Positions 17,618 through 25,854 of a stretch of 64,000 nt of DNA are shown piece by piece. The position numbers and the translations under genes are program-made. The notes below the pieces were generated by a model that saw only the letters and a list, made by a program, of their open reading frames with translations, made no database searches and was not told the origin of the DNA. Within the stretch, counting starts at the first letter, position 1. Each line of letters starts with the position of its first letter. This stretch comes from Streptomyces violascens (GTDB lineage: Bacteria; Actinomycetota; Actinomycetes; Streptomycetales; Streptomycetaceae). The stretch is from positions 58,220 to 122,219 of the forward strand of contig NZ_BMUA01000024.1 of NCBI RefSeq assembly GCF_014649955.1, written 5' to 3'.

Positions 17618-18855
17618 CAGCCGCCCCTGCGCCTGAGCACAAGGCCTGAGCCCCGCGCGGCCCGCGCCTTCGCTCGGCCCTCCGGGGCCTTGAGCAGGCC
17701 GAGTTCCCCGGCCAGCGCCCACAGCGCCTGCTTCACCGTGCTCTTGTTGTCCAGGTCGTGCAGGCGCCCCGCGTCGACGACGGCCTGGAGCTCCTTGAAG
17801 TGGGCCGGGATCGCGGTCTGGGCGACCCGGGTGCCGGTGATCTTCTGGACGAGCGGGGGCTGGATCTCGGTGTGCCGGGTGTGCCGGTTGACCAGCGTGG
17901 TGGTCTCCTCGGCCTTGCGGATCTGGAGCCGGTCCCACATGCGTACGGTCCGCTTGGCACCCCGTACGGACACGACGTCCGGGGTGGTGACGAGCAGCGC
18001 CACGTCGGCCATTTCGACGGCGGCGGCGTTGGCCGCGTTCATCTGGGTGCCGCAGTCCACGACGACGGCTTCGTAACGGGTGCGCAGCGCGCCGATGATC
18101 TGGCGGGCGGCCCGGTCGGTGACCTCCTCGCCGCGTTCGCCCTCACCGGGGGCCAGCAGCAGGGCGAGCCCGCTCTCGTGGTTGAAGACGGCGTCGGCGA
18201 GGACGCGGGGCGAGATGTCGGTGATCGCCGCGAGGTCGGCGATGGAGCGCCGGAACTGGACGTCGAGGTAGGAAGCGACGTCGCCGGCCTGGAGATCCAT
18301 GTCGAGCAGGACGGTCGTGCGGCCCGACGCCCTTGCCGCGAGGGCGAGTTGGACCGCCACGAGCGTGGTGCCGACACCGCCCTTGGCGCCGGTCACGGTG
18401 GTCACGGTGCCGCCGGGCCCGGTGAAGACATCGAGGCCGGCGCCGAGGTGGCGGCGTACGCCCGCGGACCACTGGGCCGCGGCCTGGACGCGTACCGCCA
18501 GCTCCTCGTACGACAACGGAAGCGCGACCAGGCCGCGGGCGCCCGAGTCCATGGCGGCGGAGAAGACCGCGGGCCCGGCGTCGGAGGAGATCAGGACGAC
18601 GCCGACCGCCGGGAAGCGCAGGGCGACCTCGCGGATCAGATCCAGGGCGGGAAGCGGGCCGATGCGTTCGTGGACGAGGACGACCTCGGGGAGCTCGTCC
18701 AAGGACTCGCCCGCGAGCCTGGCCAGGGTGTCGAGGAGCTGGGTGGAGTCGCCGACGGGCATGGCGGGCTCGGCGTCGGGGAGCTGGCTGAGCAGGGTGG
18801 TGACGGAGCGCGCGGCGTCCGCGTCGGCGACGGCCGGAAGAATTCTGGTGGTCAT
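17617..18855 (-). CDS. CpaE/TadZ-like pilus localisation ATPase
   Basis: A 412-residue protein with a degenerate receiver-like domain (1-125) and a ParA/MinD-type ATPase whose deviant Walker A is TGAKGGVGTT (about 155-164), followed by LLDMDLQAGD and VVVDCGTQMN. CpaE/TadZ proteins mark the assembly site of Tad pili in the cell. GAGG lies five nt before the ATG. It sits between the CpaB-like gene (8 nt upstream) and tadE. Confidence 0.92.
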   Translation of the reverse strand: MTTRILPAVADADAARSVTTLLSQLPDAEPAMPVGDSTQLLDTLARLAGESLDELPEVVLVHERIGPLPALDLIREVALRFPAVGVVLISSDAGPAVFSAAMDSGARGLVALPLSYEELAVRVQAAAQWSAGVRRHLGAGLDVFTGPGGTVTTVTGAKGGVGTTLVAVQLALAARASGRTTVLLDMDLQAGDVASYLDVQFRRSIADLAAITDISPRVLADAVFNHESGLALLLAPGEGERGEEVTDRAARQIIGALRTRYEAVVVDCGTQMNAANAAAVEMADVALLVTTPDVVSVRGAKRTVRMWDRLQIRKAEETTTLVNRHTRHTEIQPPLVQKITGTRVAQTAIPAHFKELQAVVDAGRLHDLDNKSTVKQALWALAGELGLLKAPEGRAKARAARGSGLVLRRRGG

Positions 18856-18862
18856 CCGCACC

Positions 18863-19570
18863 TCACTGGTCCTTTTCGAGCCGGTACGTACGGTCACCGG
18901 GCGGGATCGTGCTGTCGCCGTTGCCGCGGCCGACGAGCGCGAGGCGGACATGGGTGGCGAACGACTCGGCGTAGGCGACCCGTTGGGCATCGAGGGTGGA
19001 GAGGGCGAAGGTGATCGGGACGGCCTGGGTGGTCTGGTTCTTGGCGGCGGCGTCCGGGTTGAGCGCCTGGAGCTGGCCCACGGCGATCACCCGGGCATTG
19101 GCGACGATGAGCTTGGACTCGGGGGTGTCGCCCTGCTTGGTGGCGGCGAAGGTGGCGAAGATGTTGACGGTGTCGCTCGCGTTGATCTTTCCGGCGACTC
19201 CGGTCGCCGCGTCGATCATGATGGCGATCTCCTGTTCGCCCGGCTTGAGCTGGGGCCGGTCGGTGAACATGCCGTCCTGGAGCAGCGAGCCGCGGGTGAG
19301 GTGGGTCGCGGCCATCTTGCCGTTGACGTCGGAGATGTCGGTGACCGCGCCCTGCGAGAGCCACCGTTTGGGCATGCTCGTCCTCACGAACAGGTCGGCC
19401 TTGAGCGGTGTGTAGGCGGGGATGTCGTCCTTGAGTTTGTACGCCGTCACCTCCGGCCCCACCTTGGAGTTCACGTCGCTGATCACCGTGAGCACCCCGG
19501 CGAACGCGCCGAGGGCGCACAGGACGGAGAGGAGGAGAAGGATGATGCCGCGGCGCTGGCGGGAGTTCAT
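18863..19570 (-). CDS. CpaB/RcpC-like SAF-domain protein
   Basis: A 235-residue protein with an N-terminal membrane anchor (GIILLLLSVLCALGAFAGVL) and an SAF domain (VTAYKLKDDIPAYTPLKADL, HLTRGSLLQDGMF), followed by a RcpC-type beta domain (GEQEIAIMIDAATGVAGKI, DTVNIFATF). CpaB proteins lie at the envelope side of Tad machines; in Gram-negatives they contact the secretin, which is absent here. Confidence 0.88.
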   Translation of the reverse strand: MNSRQRRGIILLLLSVLCALGAFAGVLTVISDVNSKVGPEVTAYKLKDDIPAYTPLKADLFVRTSMPKRWLSQGAVTDISDVNGKMAATHLTRGSLLQDGMFTDRPQLKPGEQEIAIMIDAATGVAGKINASDTVNIFATFAATKQGDTPESKLIVANARVIAVGQLQALNPDAAAKNQTTQAVPITFALSTLDAQRVAYAESFATHVRLALVGRGNGDSTIPPGDRTYRLEKDQ

Positions 19571-19639
19571 TGACCGTACGACCTCGTTCGCTGACGTGGG
19601 GCAGAGCGGGCAAGTGGCGGGTGGCTGAGGCGCGTCGGG

Positions 19640-20575
19640 TCAGGGGCCCGGGGCGATGGCGCGGCGGCGTTCGGCCCGGGTGAGGGGCCTGGCGCGATAG
19701 GCGGAGGCGGGAACGGGCCCGAGGGCGGCGGCGCCGTAGGGGGCGGCGGGCTCCTCCTCGGGCGGCTGACGCGAGGCGCAGAATCCGCAGCGGTCGCCGA
19801 TGAGCTCCATGGCGCACCAGCGGCACTGTTCGCGCCGTACGGAGGCGACCAGTTGGTAGAGCACCGAGATGTCGGGCAGGTAGGCGGCGAACTCGGTGAC
19901 CTTGCCGGTGCCCCACCAGCCGGCCGAGTCGGCGGGCAGGGCGGTCTCCTGCACGGCCTTGACCTGCCAGGACGGGGCGAGGGTGCCCGTGATCCAGTCG
20001 GCGTTGGCGGTGCCTTTGGCCAGCAGGAGGTGGCAGGCGAAGTCCGGCCCGGTCAGGGCGCCGGCCGGGCCGACCTTGACGAGTTGCGGGTCCGGGTGGG
20101 CGAGGACGGCGAACTGGCTGCCCGGCATCCAGGACTTGGCGTGCGCGGTGAGGCCGACCGGGATGCGCTCCAGGCGGGTCACGGAGTTGAGCACGGCGCC
20201 CGCATGGATGTAGTGGGAGAGCAGCCGGGCCGCCGAGGCGATGACGCCGGGGCTGAAGTCGCAGACCGAGAGTTGCCTCAACTGCCGCACGAGGATGGCA
20301 AGTCCGAGCGGCGGAAGATCGGATTTGATCAGGGTGATCCGATCGGTTTCCAGGAGAGACCGAACGGTATGCAGCCGGTGTTCATGGGCGGCGTCAATTG
20401 ATGCCGGATAGAACGCGATGACGTAGCCGTGCTGTTCCAGAAGGCGGTGCATGTCGACGAGTGCGGCATCGAGCGGCTGGGCGTGCGGCGACTGGAGCAG
20501 CGCCGCGAGCGGCGTCTGCGGATCGGTCGGCGGCAGCACCAGGTCGGGGCTGGTGACGGCTATCGCGGTCGGCAC
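19640..20575 (-). CDS. Conserved hypothetical of the Tad locus with C-terminal zinc ribbon
   Basis: A 311-residue soluble protein at the head of the pilus operon. I do not recognise its main domain. Near the C-terminus it has CRWCAMELIGDRCGFC, a CxxC-(7)-CxxC zinc ribbon, followed by a disordered Pro/Ala-rich tail. The N-terminal 130 residues include LPPTDPQTPLAALL and ITLIKSDLPPLGLAILVR. No signal peptide is visible, so it should be cytosolic. A regulatory or assembly role is inferred only from position; it lies 69 nt upstream of the CpaB-like gene. Confidence 0.75.
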   Translation of the reverse strand: MPTAIAVTSPDLVLPPTDPQTPLAALLQSPHAQPLDAALVDMHRLLEQHGYVIAFYPASIDAAHEHRLHTVRSLLETDRITLIKSDLPPLGLAILVRQLRQLSVCDFSPGVIASAARLLSHYIHAGAVLNSVTRLERIPVGLTAHAKSWMPGSQFAVLAHPDPQLVKVGPAGALTGPDFACHLLLAKGTANADWITGTLAPSWQVKAVQETALPADSAGWWGTGKVTEFAAYLPDISVLYQLVASVRREQCRWCAMELIGDRCGFCASRQPPEEEPAAPYGAAALGPVPASAYRARPLTRAERRRAIAPGP

Positions 20576-21006
20576 GTCGCGGGCCCCCGTTCACTGATCG
20601 CGGTCGCCACCTTGCGGCCCCCGTTCCCTTCGGACGCGCGAGCGTGTGCGAGCCCCCACGACCGCAACTGATCACTGCAATTCCCACCTGCCTCAGCACT
20701 TTATCCACGACCTACCGGCCGGAGAACCGTCTTCTCCTTTCCTGTGTGCTTCCACGGCCGGTTTTGGTGCGCATGGGACGGGAGTTGCGTTGAAAGTCGG
20801 CCAGCCGTGCGGCCGGAATTGATCCTTCACTCCAGAAGGCCGAACGAGTGGACGCCACGGGGGAGCCGAGGTGCAGGACCGCGTACGAGTCATCGCCAGA
20901 GGTCTTGACAACCCAATTGGTCTGGACCATGTTGTGCGACCAGGACGCCCCACCCCCACTCCCCCGCGCCCTCCTCTCCTCCCAACTCCCCTCCCGGAGG
21001 CAGCAA
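20576..21006. promoter_or_regulatory. Divergent promoter region of the Tad locus and chitinase
   Basis: A 431-bp gap with no supported gene between the start of the pilus cluster (minus) and the chitinase (plus). The right half holds the chitinase promoter and DasR-type site listed separately. The left half should hold the pilus promoter, but I see no unambiguous -10/-35 pair or operator. Confidence 0.55.
20905..20935 (+). promoter_or_regulatory. Chitinase promoter with DasR-like (dre) operator
   Basis: A consensus -35 TTGACA at 20905-20910 is followed by ATTGGTCTGGACCATG at 20916-20931. That 16-mer matches the dre consensus (ACTGGTCTAGACCACT type) with a near-perfect inverted core TGGTCTGGACCA. 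The site fills the -35/-10 spacer, so DasR binding would block RNA polymerase until amino-sugar phosphates accumulate. This is the known logic of Streptomyces chi genes. Confidence 0.8.
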
Positions 21007-22695
21007 GTGAACCGTGCAAGATTCGGGCTGGCCGTGGCCGCGGCCGGCGCGCTCTCCCTGGCCGGGCTCACCGGCGTCGCGTCGGCGGCCGATGTCAACA
21101 ACGTCAAGAACGCCGGGTTCGAGTCGGGCCTCGGCGGCTGGAGCTGCTCGGCCGGCAGCGGTTCGGTCGTCTCCTCCCCGGTGCACGGCGGAACCGCCGC
21201 CCTCAAGGCAACGCCGTCGGGGTCCGACACCGGCCAGTGTTCGCAGACGGTCGCGGTCAGGCCCAACTCGACGTACACCCTGAGCGCTTGGGTGCAGGGC
21301 AGTTACGTCTACCTCGGCGCGAGCGGCACCGGCACCACCGACGTGTCGACCTGGACGCCCGGCACCGGCAGCGGCTACGGCCAGCTGTCCACGACGTTCA
21401 CCACCGGCTCCTCCACGACCTCGGTGCAGATCTACATCCACGGCTGGTACGGCCAGCCCGCGTACTACGCCGACGACATCTCGGTGTACGGGCCCGACGG
21501 AGGCGGGGGCGGCGACCCCGCGCCGACGATTCCGGCGGCTCCGGGCGGCCTGACGGTCGGCTCGGTCAGCTCGTCCTCGGTGAACCTGTCGTGGGGCGCG
21601 GTGTCGAACGCGACCGGGTACAACGTCTATCAGGGCGGCACCAAGGTGCAGTCGGTGACGGGCAGTTCGGCGACCGTGACCGGGCTGAGCGCGTCGACCT
21701 CGTACCAGTTCCAGGTGACCGCGACCAACGCGGCGGGCGAGTCCCCGAAGTCGGCGGCGGTGACCGGCACGACGTCGGCGACCGGCGGCAATCCGGGTGG
21801 CGGCGGGACCGTACCCAAGCACGCGGTGACCGGCTACTGGCAGAACTTCAACAACGGCGCGACCGTGCAGAAGATCAGTGACGTGCCGGCCAACTACGAC
21901 ATCATCGCGGTCGCCTTCGCGGACGCCACGACGACGCCGGGCGCGGTGAGCTTCACGCTCGACACCAACGGTCTGGGCGGCTACGGCGTCGACCAGTTCA
22001 AGGCGGACATCGCTGCCAAGCACGCGGCGGGCAAGTCGGTGATCATCTCGATCGGCGGCCAGAACGGCACGATCTCGGTCAGCGACTCCACCTCGGCGAA
22101 CAATTTCGCCAACTCGGTGTACTCGCTGATGCAGACATACGGCTTCGACGGCGTCGACATAGACCTGGAGAGCGGCCTCAACTCCACCTACATGACCCAG
22201 GCGTTGAAGTCCCTCTCCGCAAAGGCGGGCAGCAAGCTCGTGATCACGATGGCCCCGCAGACCATCGACATGCAGTCCCCGTCGAACGAGTACTTCAAGA
22301 CGGCGCTCAACATCAAGGACATCCTGACCGTCGTCAACATGCAGTACTACAACAGCGGCTCGATGAACGGCTGCGACGGCAAGGTGTACTCGCAGGGCAC
22401 GGTCGACTTCCTGACCGCGCTCGCCTGCATCCAGCTCCAGGGCGGCCTCGACCCGTCACAGGTGGGCCTCGGCCTGCCGGCGTCGACGTCCGGAGCGGGC
22501 AGCGGCTACGTCTCGCCGTCGGTGGTGAACGCGGCGCTCGACTGCCTGACCCAGGGCACGAACTGCGGCTCGTTCAAGCCGTCGAAGACGTACCCGGGCC
22601 TGCGCGGCGCGATGACGTGGTCCACCAACTGGGACGCCTCCTCGGGCAACGCCTGGTCGAACGCCGTGGGCCCGCACGTGCACGCCCTGCCGTAA
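21007..22695 (+). CDS. Secreted GH18 chitinase with carbohydrate-binding and FN3 modules
   Basis: A 562-residue modular enzyme: signal peptide 1-28 (ASA cleavage), a CBM4/9-like galactose-binding beta domain (about 30-160), a Gly linker, one fibronectin type III domain (about 175-262), a second Gly linker and a GH18 barrel (about 275-562). The active-site motif FDGVDIDLE places the catalytic Glu at residue 388; the substrate-assisted mechanism releases chitooligosaccharides outside the cell. GTG 21007 has GGAGG six nt upstream. Regulation by DasR is supported by the upstream site. A strong hairpin follows the stop. Confidence 0.95.
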   Translation: MNRARFGLAVAAAGALSLAGLTGVASAADVNNVKNAGFESGLGGWSCSAGSGSVVSSPVHGGTAALKATPSGSDTGQCSQTVAVRPNSTYTLSAWVQGSYVYLGASGTGTTDVSTWTPGTGSGYGQLSTTFTTGSSTTSVQIYIHGWYGQPAYYADDISVYGPDGGGGGDPAPTIPAAPGGLTVGSVSSSSVNLSWGAVSNATGYNVYQGGTKVQSVTGSSATVTGLSASTSYQFQVTATNAAGESPKSAAVTGTTSATGGNPGGGGTVPKHAVTGYWQNFNNGATVQKISDVPANYDIIAVAFADATTTPGAVSFTLDTNGLGGYGVDQFKADIAAKHAAGKSVIISIGGQNGTISVSDSTSANNFANSVYSLMQTYGFDGVDIDLESGLNSTYMTQALKSLSAKAGSKLVITMAPQTIDMQSPSNEYFKTALNIKDILTVVNMQYYNSGSMNGCDGKVYSQGTVDFLTALACIQLQGGLDPSQVGLGLPASTSGAGSGYVSPSVVNAALDCLTQGTNCGSFKPSKTYPGLRGAMTWSTNWDASSGNAWSNAVGPHVHALP

Positions 22696-22709
22696 CGGGC
22701 GGAAACAGA

Positions 22710-22745
22710 CAGCAGCGCCGCCCGCGAGCCCGGACGGCGCTGCTG
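22710..22745. terminator. Bidirectional terminator between chitinase and protease
   Basis: An 11-bp perfect stem (CAGCAGCGCCG at 22710-22720 with CGGCGCTGCTG at 22735-22745) sits between the convergent stops of the chitinase and the serine protease. There is no clear U-tract on either side, as is usual in Streptomyces. Confidence 0.7.
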
Positions 22746-22753
22746 CCGCGTGC

Positions 22754-23593
22754 TCACGGCTTCGGCAGGGTGCAACCGGCCCGGGTCAGGTCGATCTTGC
22801 TACCGGCCCCGATGCAGGGAACGATGATGTACGTCTCTTCGGCATAGTTGATGCCCTGGCGTACGGTCACGTTGCCGTTCTCGTCGACCTCGCACGGGTT
22901 GTTCTCCGTGCACTGCTCGCCGTCCTCGTTCCCGGTGTTGTTGACGGCGACGACCTTGCCGGTGGTCGTGTCGATCACCGGGGAGCCGGAGGTGCCGCCG
23001 ATGGTGTTGCAGGACGAGGTGTAGCGGACCGAGTCCTTCCAGGTCCAGTCGCCCTCCTTCAGCCGGTAGACGAAGCCGTCCACGTTGCAGCTGTAGGTCC
23101 GCTTCCAGTACCCGGAGACGACCTTGATCGCCGAACCCTGCGTCGGGTGCGCGTCGTTGAGGGTGAGCGCGCTGATCCCGTAGCTGCTCTGGATCTTGGC
23201 GTACGTCGTGTTGAGCTGGTAGATCGATATGTCGGTGTCGGTCATCGTGGCGTACGAGACCTTGGTGGCGCGCAGCGTGGCGACCTTGGACCCCGAGGCG
23301 TTGAGCAGCGAGAACGAGCGGGACGAGGGCTGATCGGTGATGACCTCGCCGGCGGCGGGGAAACCGCTTTCGAGGCAGTGCCCGTTGGAGAGTACGAGCG
23401 CGGGGTCGTTCGGCTGCGAGCTGGGCGTACGGATCACGGAGCCCGAACAGTTGCTCAGCGCCACGGTCCCGGCGAAGTTGACCGCCTTGGCGGTGGGCGC
23501 GGAGGTCTCCCTCGGTTGGGCGGCCACGGCGGGTGCCGCGCCCGCGGCGGCGAGCAGCAGCGCGAGCAGCGCGCCGACGAGAGGCTTCTTCAT
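22754..23593 (-). CDS. Secreted trypsin-like serine protease (S1 family)
   Basis: A 279-residue exported protease. The signal peptide is residues 1-25 (PAVAA). The catalytic triad is visible as His in LSNGHCLE, Asp in MTDTDISIYQL and Ser in IGGTSGSPVID. Several Cys pairs suggest disulfides (SNC/GHC, SC-NVD/SSC). The ATG of MKKPLVGA has AAGGGGA eight nt upstream; the longer frame upstream is not needed. It is convergent with the chitinase. The substrate is unknown; glutamyl-endopeptidase-like specificity is possible but unproven. Confidence 0.88.
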   Translation of the reverse strand: MKKPLVGALLALLLAAAGAAPAVAAQPRETSAPTAKAVNFAGTVALSNCSGSVIRTPSSQPNDPALVLSNGHCLESGFPAAGEVITDQPSSRSFSLLNASGSKVATLRATKVSYATMTDTDISIYQLNTTYAKIQSSYGISALTLNDAHPTQGSAIKVVSGYWKRTYSCNVDGFVYRLKEGDWTWKDSVRYTSSCNTIGGTSGSPVIDTTTGKVVAVNNTGNEDGEQCTENNPCEVDENGNVTVRQGINYAEETYIIVPCIGAGSKIDLTRAGCTLPKP

Positions 23594-23775
23594 GTGGGGG
23601 TCCCCTTTTGAGGGTGTGAAGAGCATGGAATTGACATGCGCATTGTTGAGACTCGACGCCCAACGAGCAAGAGGGCGTGGGGTATTGATCCAGAAATCCC
23701 CGAAACCCTCCACGCACAGCCGCCGCACAGGTTGGCCGAAGACCGAGCTTGACCGAGCCATGACATCCCCCGACC

Positions 23776-23934
23776 ATGTACCCCGGCGAGTCCGGCAGCG
23801 GCGGCGGCTTCTACCCGCCCGACGAGGTCATCGAGCGCGAGACCTCCCGCAACCGCGACGCGGTGCTCCAGCTCCTGGAGAACGCCGACTGCACGTACCG
23901 CTCGATCGGCAAGGCGTCGCCGTACTGCACCTGA
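23776..23934 (+). CDS. Small hypothetical protein (52 residues)
   Basis: An ATG opens a 52-residue frame (MYPGESGSGGGFYPPDEVIE...) with strong Streptomyces codon bias and a helical centre (RDAVLQLLENAD), ending in SPYCT with two Cys. No Shine-Dalgarno is visible; an in-frame TGA lies a few codons upstream, so the frame cannot extend. It could be a real short gene or the tail of a decayed one. It sits in the 452-bp gap between the divergent protease and kinase genes. Function unknown. Confidence 0.5.
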   Translation: MYPGESGSGGGFYPPDEVIERETSRNRDAVLQLLENADCTYRSIGKASPYCT

Positions 23935-24045
23935 CGCCGCGCCCTAGCTCATGCGGGTGGTTCCCTTGACGAACGCCCGCCGTCCCGCAACCATCCCCTC
24001 GCCAGTGGCGTGTCCCGTACTGCCGTGGTCACGAGGGGAGTTGGG

Positions 24046-25734
24046 ATGGCGGGCGCCAAGATCGACCGGCTGGGCCCGGACGACCCGGCCTCACTCGGCC
24101 CGTACGAGCTGATCGGCAGGCTCGGCTCGGGCGGCATGGGCCGCGTCTACCTGGCCCGCGCGGGAGCCCAAATCGCCGCCGTCAAAACGCTGCTCACCCA
24201 GGGCGCGCCCGCCGAGACCGACCGGCGCCGCTTCGCCCGCGAGGTCGCCCTCGCCCAGCGGGTCGCCGCCGGTCACACGGCCCGCGTCCTGGACGCGGAC
24301 CCGGGGGCCGAGCGGCCCTGGATGGCCACCGAGTACATCGCCGCGCCGCCGCTGTCCGAGCTGCGGAGCAGCGCCGGCGCGCCGCCCGCCTCCACGGTCC
24401 GCTGGATCGGCGCCGGGGTGGCGGCGGCGCTGGTCGCCCTGCACCGGGCGGGCATCGTGCACCGCGACATCAAGCCGCAGAACGTGCTGCTACCGCTGGA
24501 CGGCCCGCGCGTCATCGACTTCGGCATCTCGCACGCCGCCGACCTGACCCGCACGTCCCTGACACTCGGCACCATCGCCTTCACCTCGCCCGAGCAGGCG
24601 CGCGGCGAGCCCTCCACTCAGGCCTCGGACGTGTACTCGCTCGGCGCCACCCTCTTCCACCTGGCGGTGGGCCGCCCCCCGTACGTGGACGACGGGGACA
24701 CCCTGCGCCTGCTCGCCCGCGTCGCGCGCGGCGAGGTCGACCTGACCGGGCTGCCCAAGGAGCTGGGCGCGCTGATCCTGCCCTGCCTGGCCGCCGAGCC
24801 TCGCGAGCGGTCCCAACCGGCCGATGTCCTGGCCCAGTTCGTCCGGGGCCTGGCCGACCTGCCGGCCTCGCCCGGCAGTGACCGCTGGCTGCCGGCCCGC
24901 TGGTCCTCCCTCATCAAGGAGTACGAGTCCCAGGGCCGGGCCCTGCGCAGGGAGCCCGAAGCCTCTGCCATCGCCCCTCCGGCGCCGCCACCGCCACCGG
25001 CGCCGGAGCCTGAACCTGAACTTGAACCGACACGGGCGCCGCAACGGATGAAGGCCCACAGCGCCCCCGTTCCCGGCTCGCCCACGAAGACCGGGCAGCG
25101 CAGGCCGGTGGGGTACATCCTGCTGCTGGCCGCCCTGGTAGCGGCGCTGATCCAGTGGCACCCCTGGAGCCGCTACGACGGCACCCCGTCGTCGACGCCC
25201 TCGTCCCCGGCCGCGAGCACCACGCCCCCCACCGGTTACGACCTGGCCTTCCGGGCCATCAAGAAGGGGGACTGCCTCAGCACGTACGCGGACGGCAAGG
25301 GAGGCTGGACGGACCCGCTGCCGGTGACGGTCGGCTGCGACGCGGCGACGGGCTACCTCGGCGTGGCCGCGCTCTCCGGGGACAACAGCCTCCCCTGCCC
25401 CACCGGAACCGGCTACAACACCTGGTCGCACATGGGCGCGGACGGCCGCACCAGCACGCTCTGCCTCCGGCGCAACTACCGCAAGGGCGAGTGCTTCCCG
25501 GTCCAGCTGCGCACCGACGGCAAGGTGGCGGCGTACGACCTGTTCGCGCTCCGGGACTGCGGCGCCGCCACACTGCCGGACCCGTACAACCGGATCATGA
25601 AGATCACCGACTACCGAAAGGCGCCGGCCTCGTACACCGGGACCTTCTGCCCGACCGAGCCCGGCGTCACTTGGTACTACTGGACGGTCGAAGGCGGGCG
25701 GAACGTCGTGTGCGCGCTGCCGGTGAAGACCTGA
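24046..25734 (+). CDS. Membrane Ser/Thr protein kinase with Cys-rich extracellular domain
   Basis: A 562-residue Hanks-type kinase: Gly loop GSGGMGRVY (about 28-36), catalytic Lys47 in AAVK, HRDIKPQN loop, DFGIS and SPEQA activation segment, then a Pro/Glu-rich juxtamembrane region (about 305-330), one membrane helix (about 353-372) and an outer domain of about 190 residues. The outer domain has eight Cys, enough for four disulfides. It has no PASTA repeats, so it is not a PknB-type muropeptide sensor. The ATG has GAGGGGAG upstream. The ligand and substrates are unknown. Confidence 0.92.
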   Translation: MAGAKIDRLGPDDPASLGPYELIGRLGSGGMGRVYLARAGAQIAAVKTLLTQGAPAETDRRRFAREVALAQRVAAGHTARVLDADPGAERPWMATEYIAAPPLSELRSSAGAPPASTVRWIGAGVAAALVALHRAGIVHRDIKPQNVLLPLDGPRVIDFGISHAADLTRTSLTLGTIAFTSPEQARGEPSTQASDVYSLGATLFHLAVGRPPYVDDGDTLRLLARVARGEVDLTGLPKELGALILPCLAAEPRERSQPADVLAQFVRGLADLPASPGSDRWLPARWSSLIKEYESQGRALRREPEASAIAPPAPPPPPAPEPEPELEPTRAPQRMKAHSAPVPGSPTKTGQRRPVGYILLLAALVAALIQWHPWSRYDGTPSSTPSSPAASTTPPTGYDLAFRAIKKGDCLSTYADGKGGWTDPLPVTVGCDAATGYLGVAALSGDNSLPCPTGTGYNTWSHMGADGRTSTLCLRRNYRKGECFPVQLRTDGKVAAYDLFALRDCGAATLPDPYNRIMKITDYRKAPASYTGTFCPTEPGVTWYYWTVEGGRNVVCALPVKT

Positions 25735-25748
25735 CCGGCAGCGGGCGG

Positions 25749-25854
25749 CTAGGGTCTGTCCGGTGGATCTGGTCGCCCGCAGTGTGGCTCAGCTCTTCAG
25801 TGCTGGCGTGCCAGGCCCGCGCGTCCCAGACAAGATCCGCCGGGCAGGCCCTAG
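25749..25854. repeat. Imperfect terminal inverted repeat element (MITE/IS remnant-like)
   Basis: About 26 bp at each end are inverted copies: the left end begins CTAGGGTCTGTCCGGTGGATC (21 bp, 25749-25769; only 20 compared base by base) and the complement of the right end (25834-25854) differs at three positions. Between them are about 64 bp with no ORF. The right end contains the stop codon of the GntP gene. It looks like a tiny non-autonomous element or transposon scar, but it could also act as a terminator for the convergent genes. Confidence 0.6.

Noticed and set aside
25749..25854. A complete insertion sequence
   Set aside because: Only about 106 bp with no transposase ORF.
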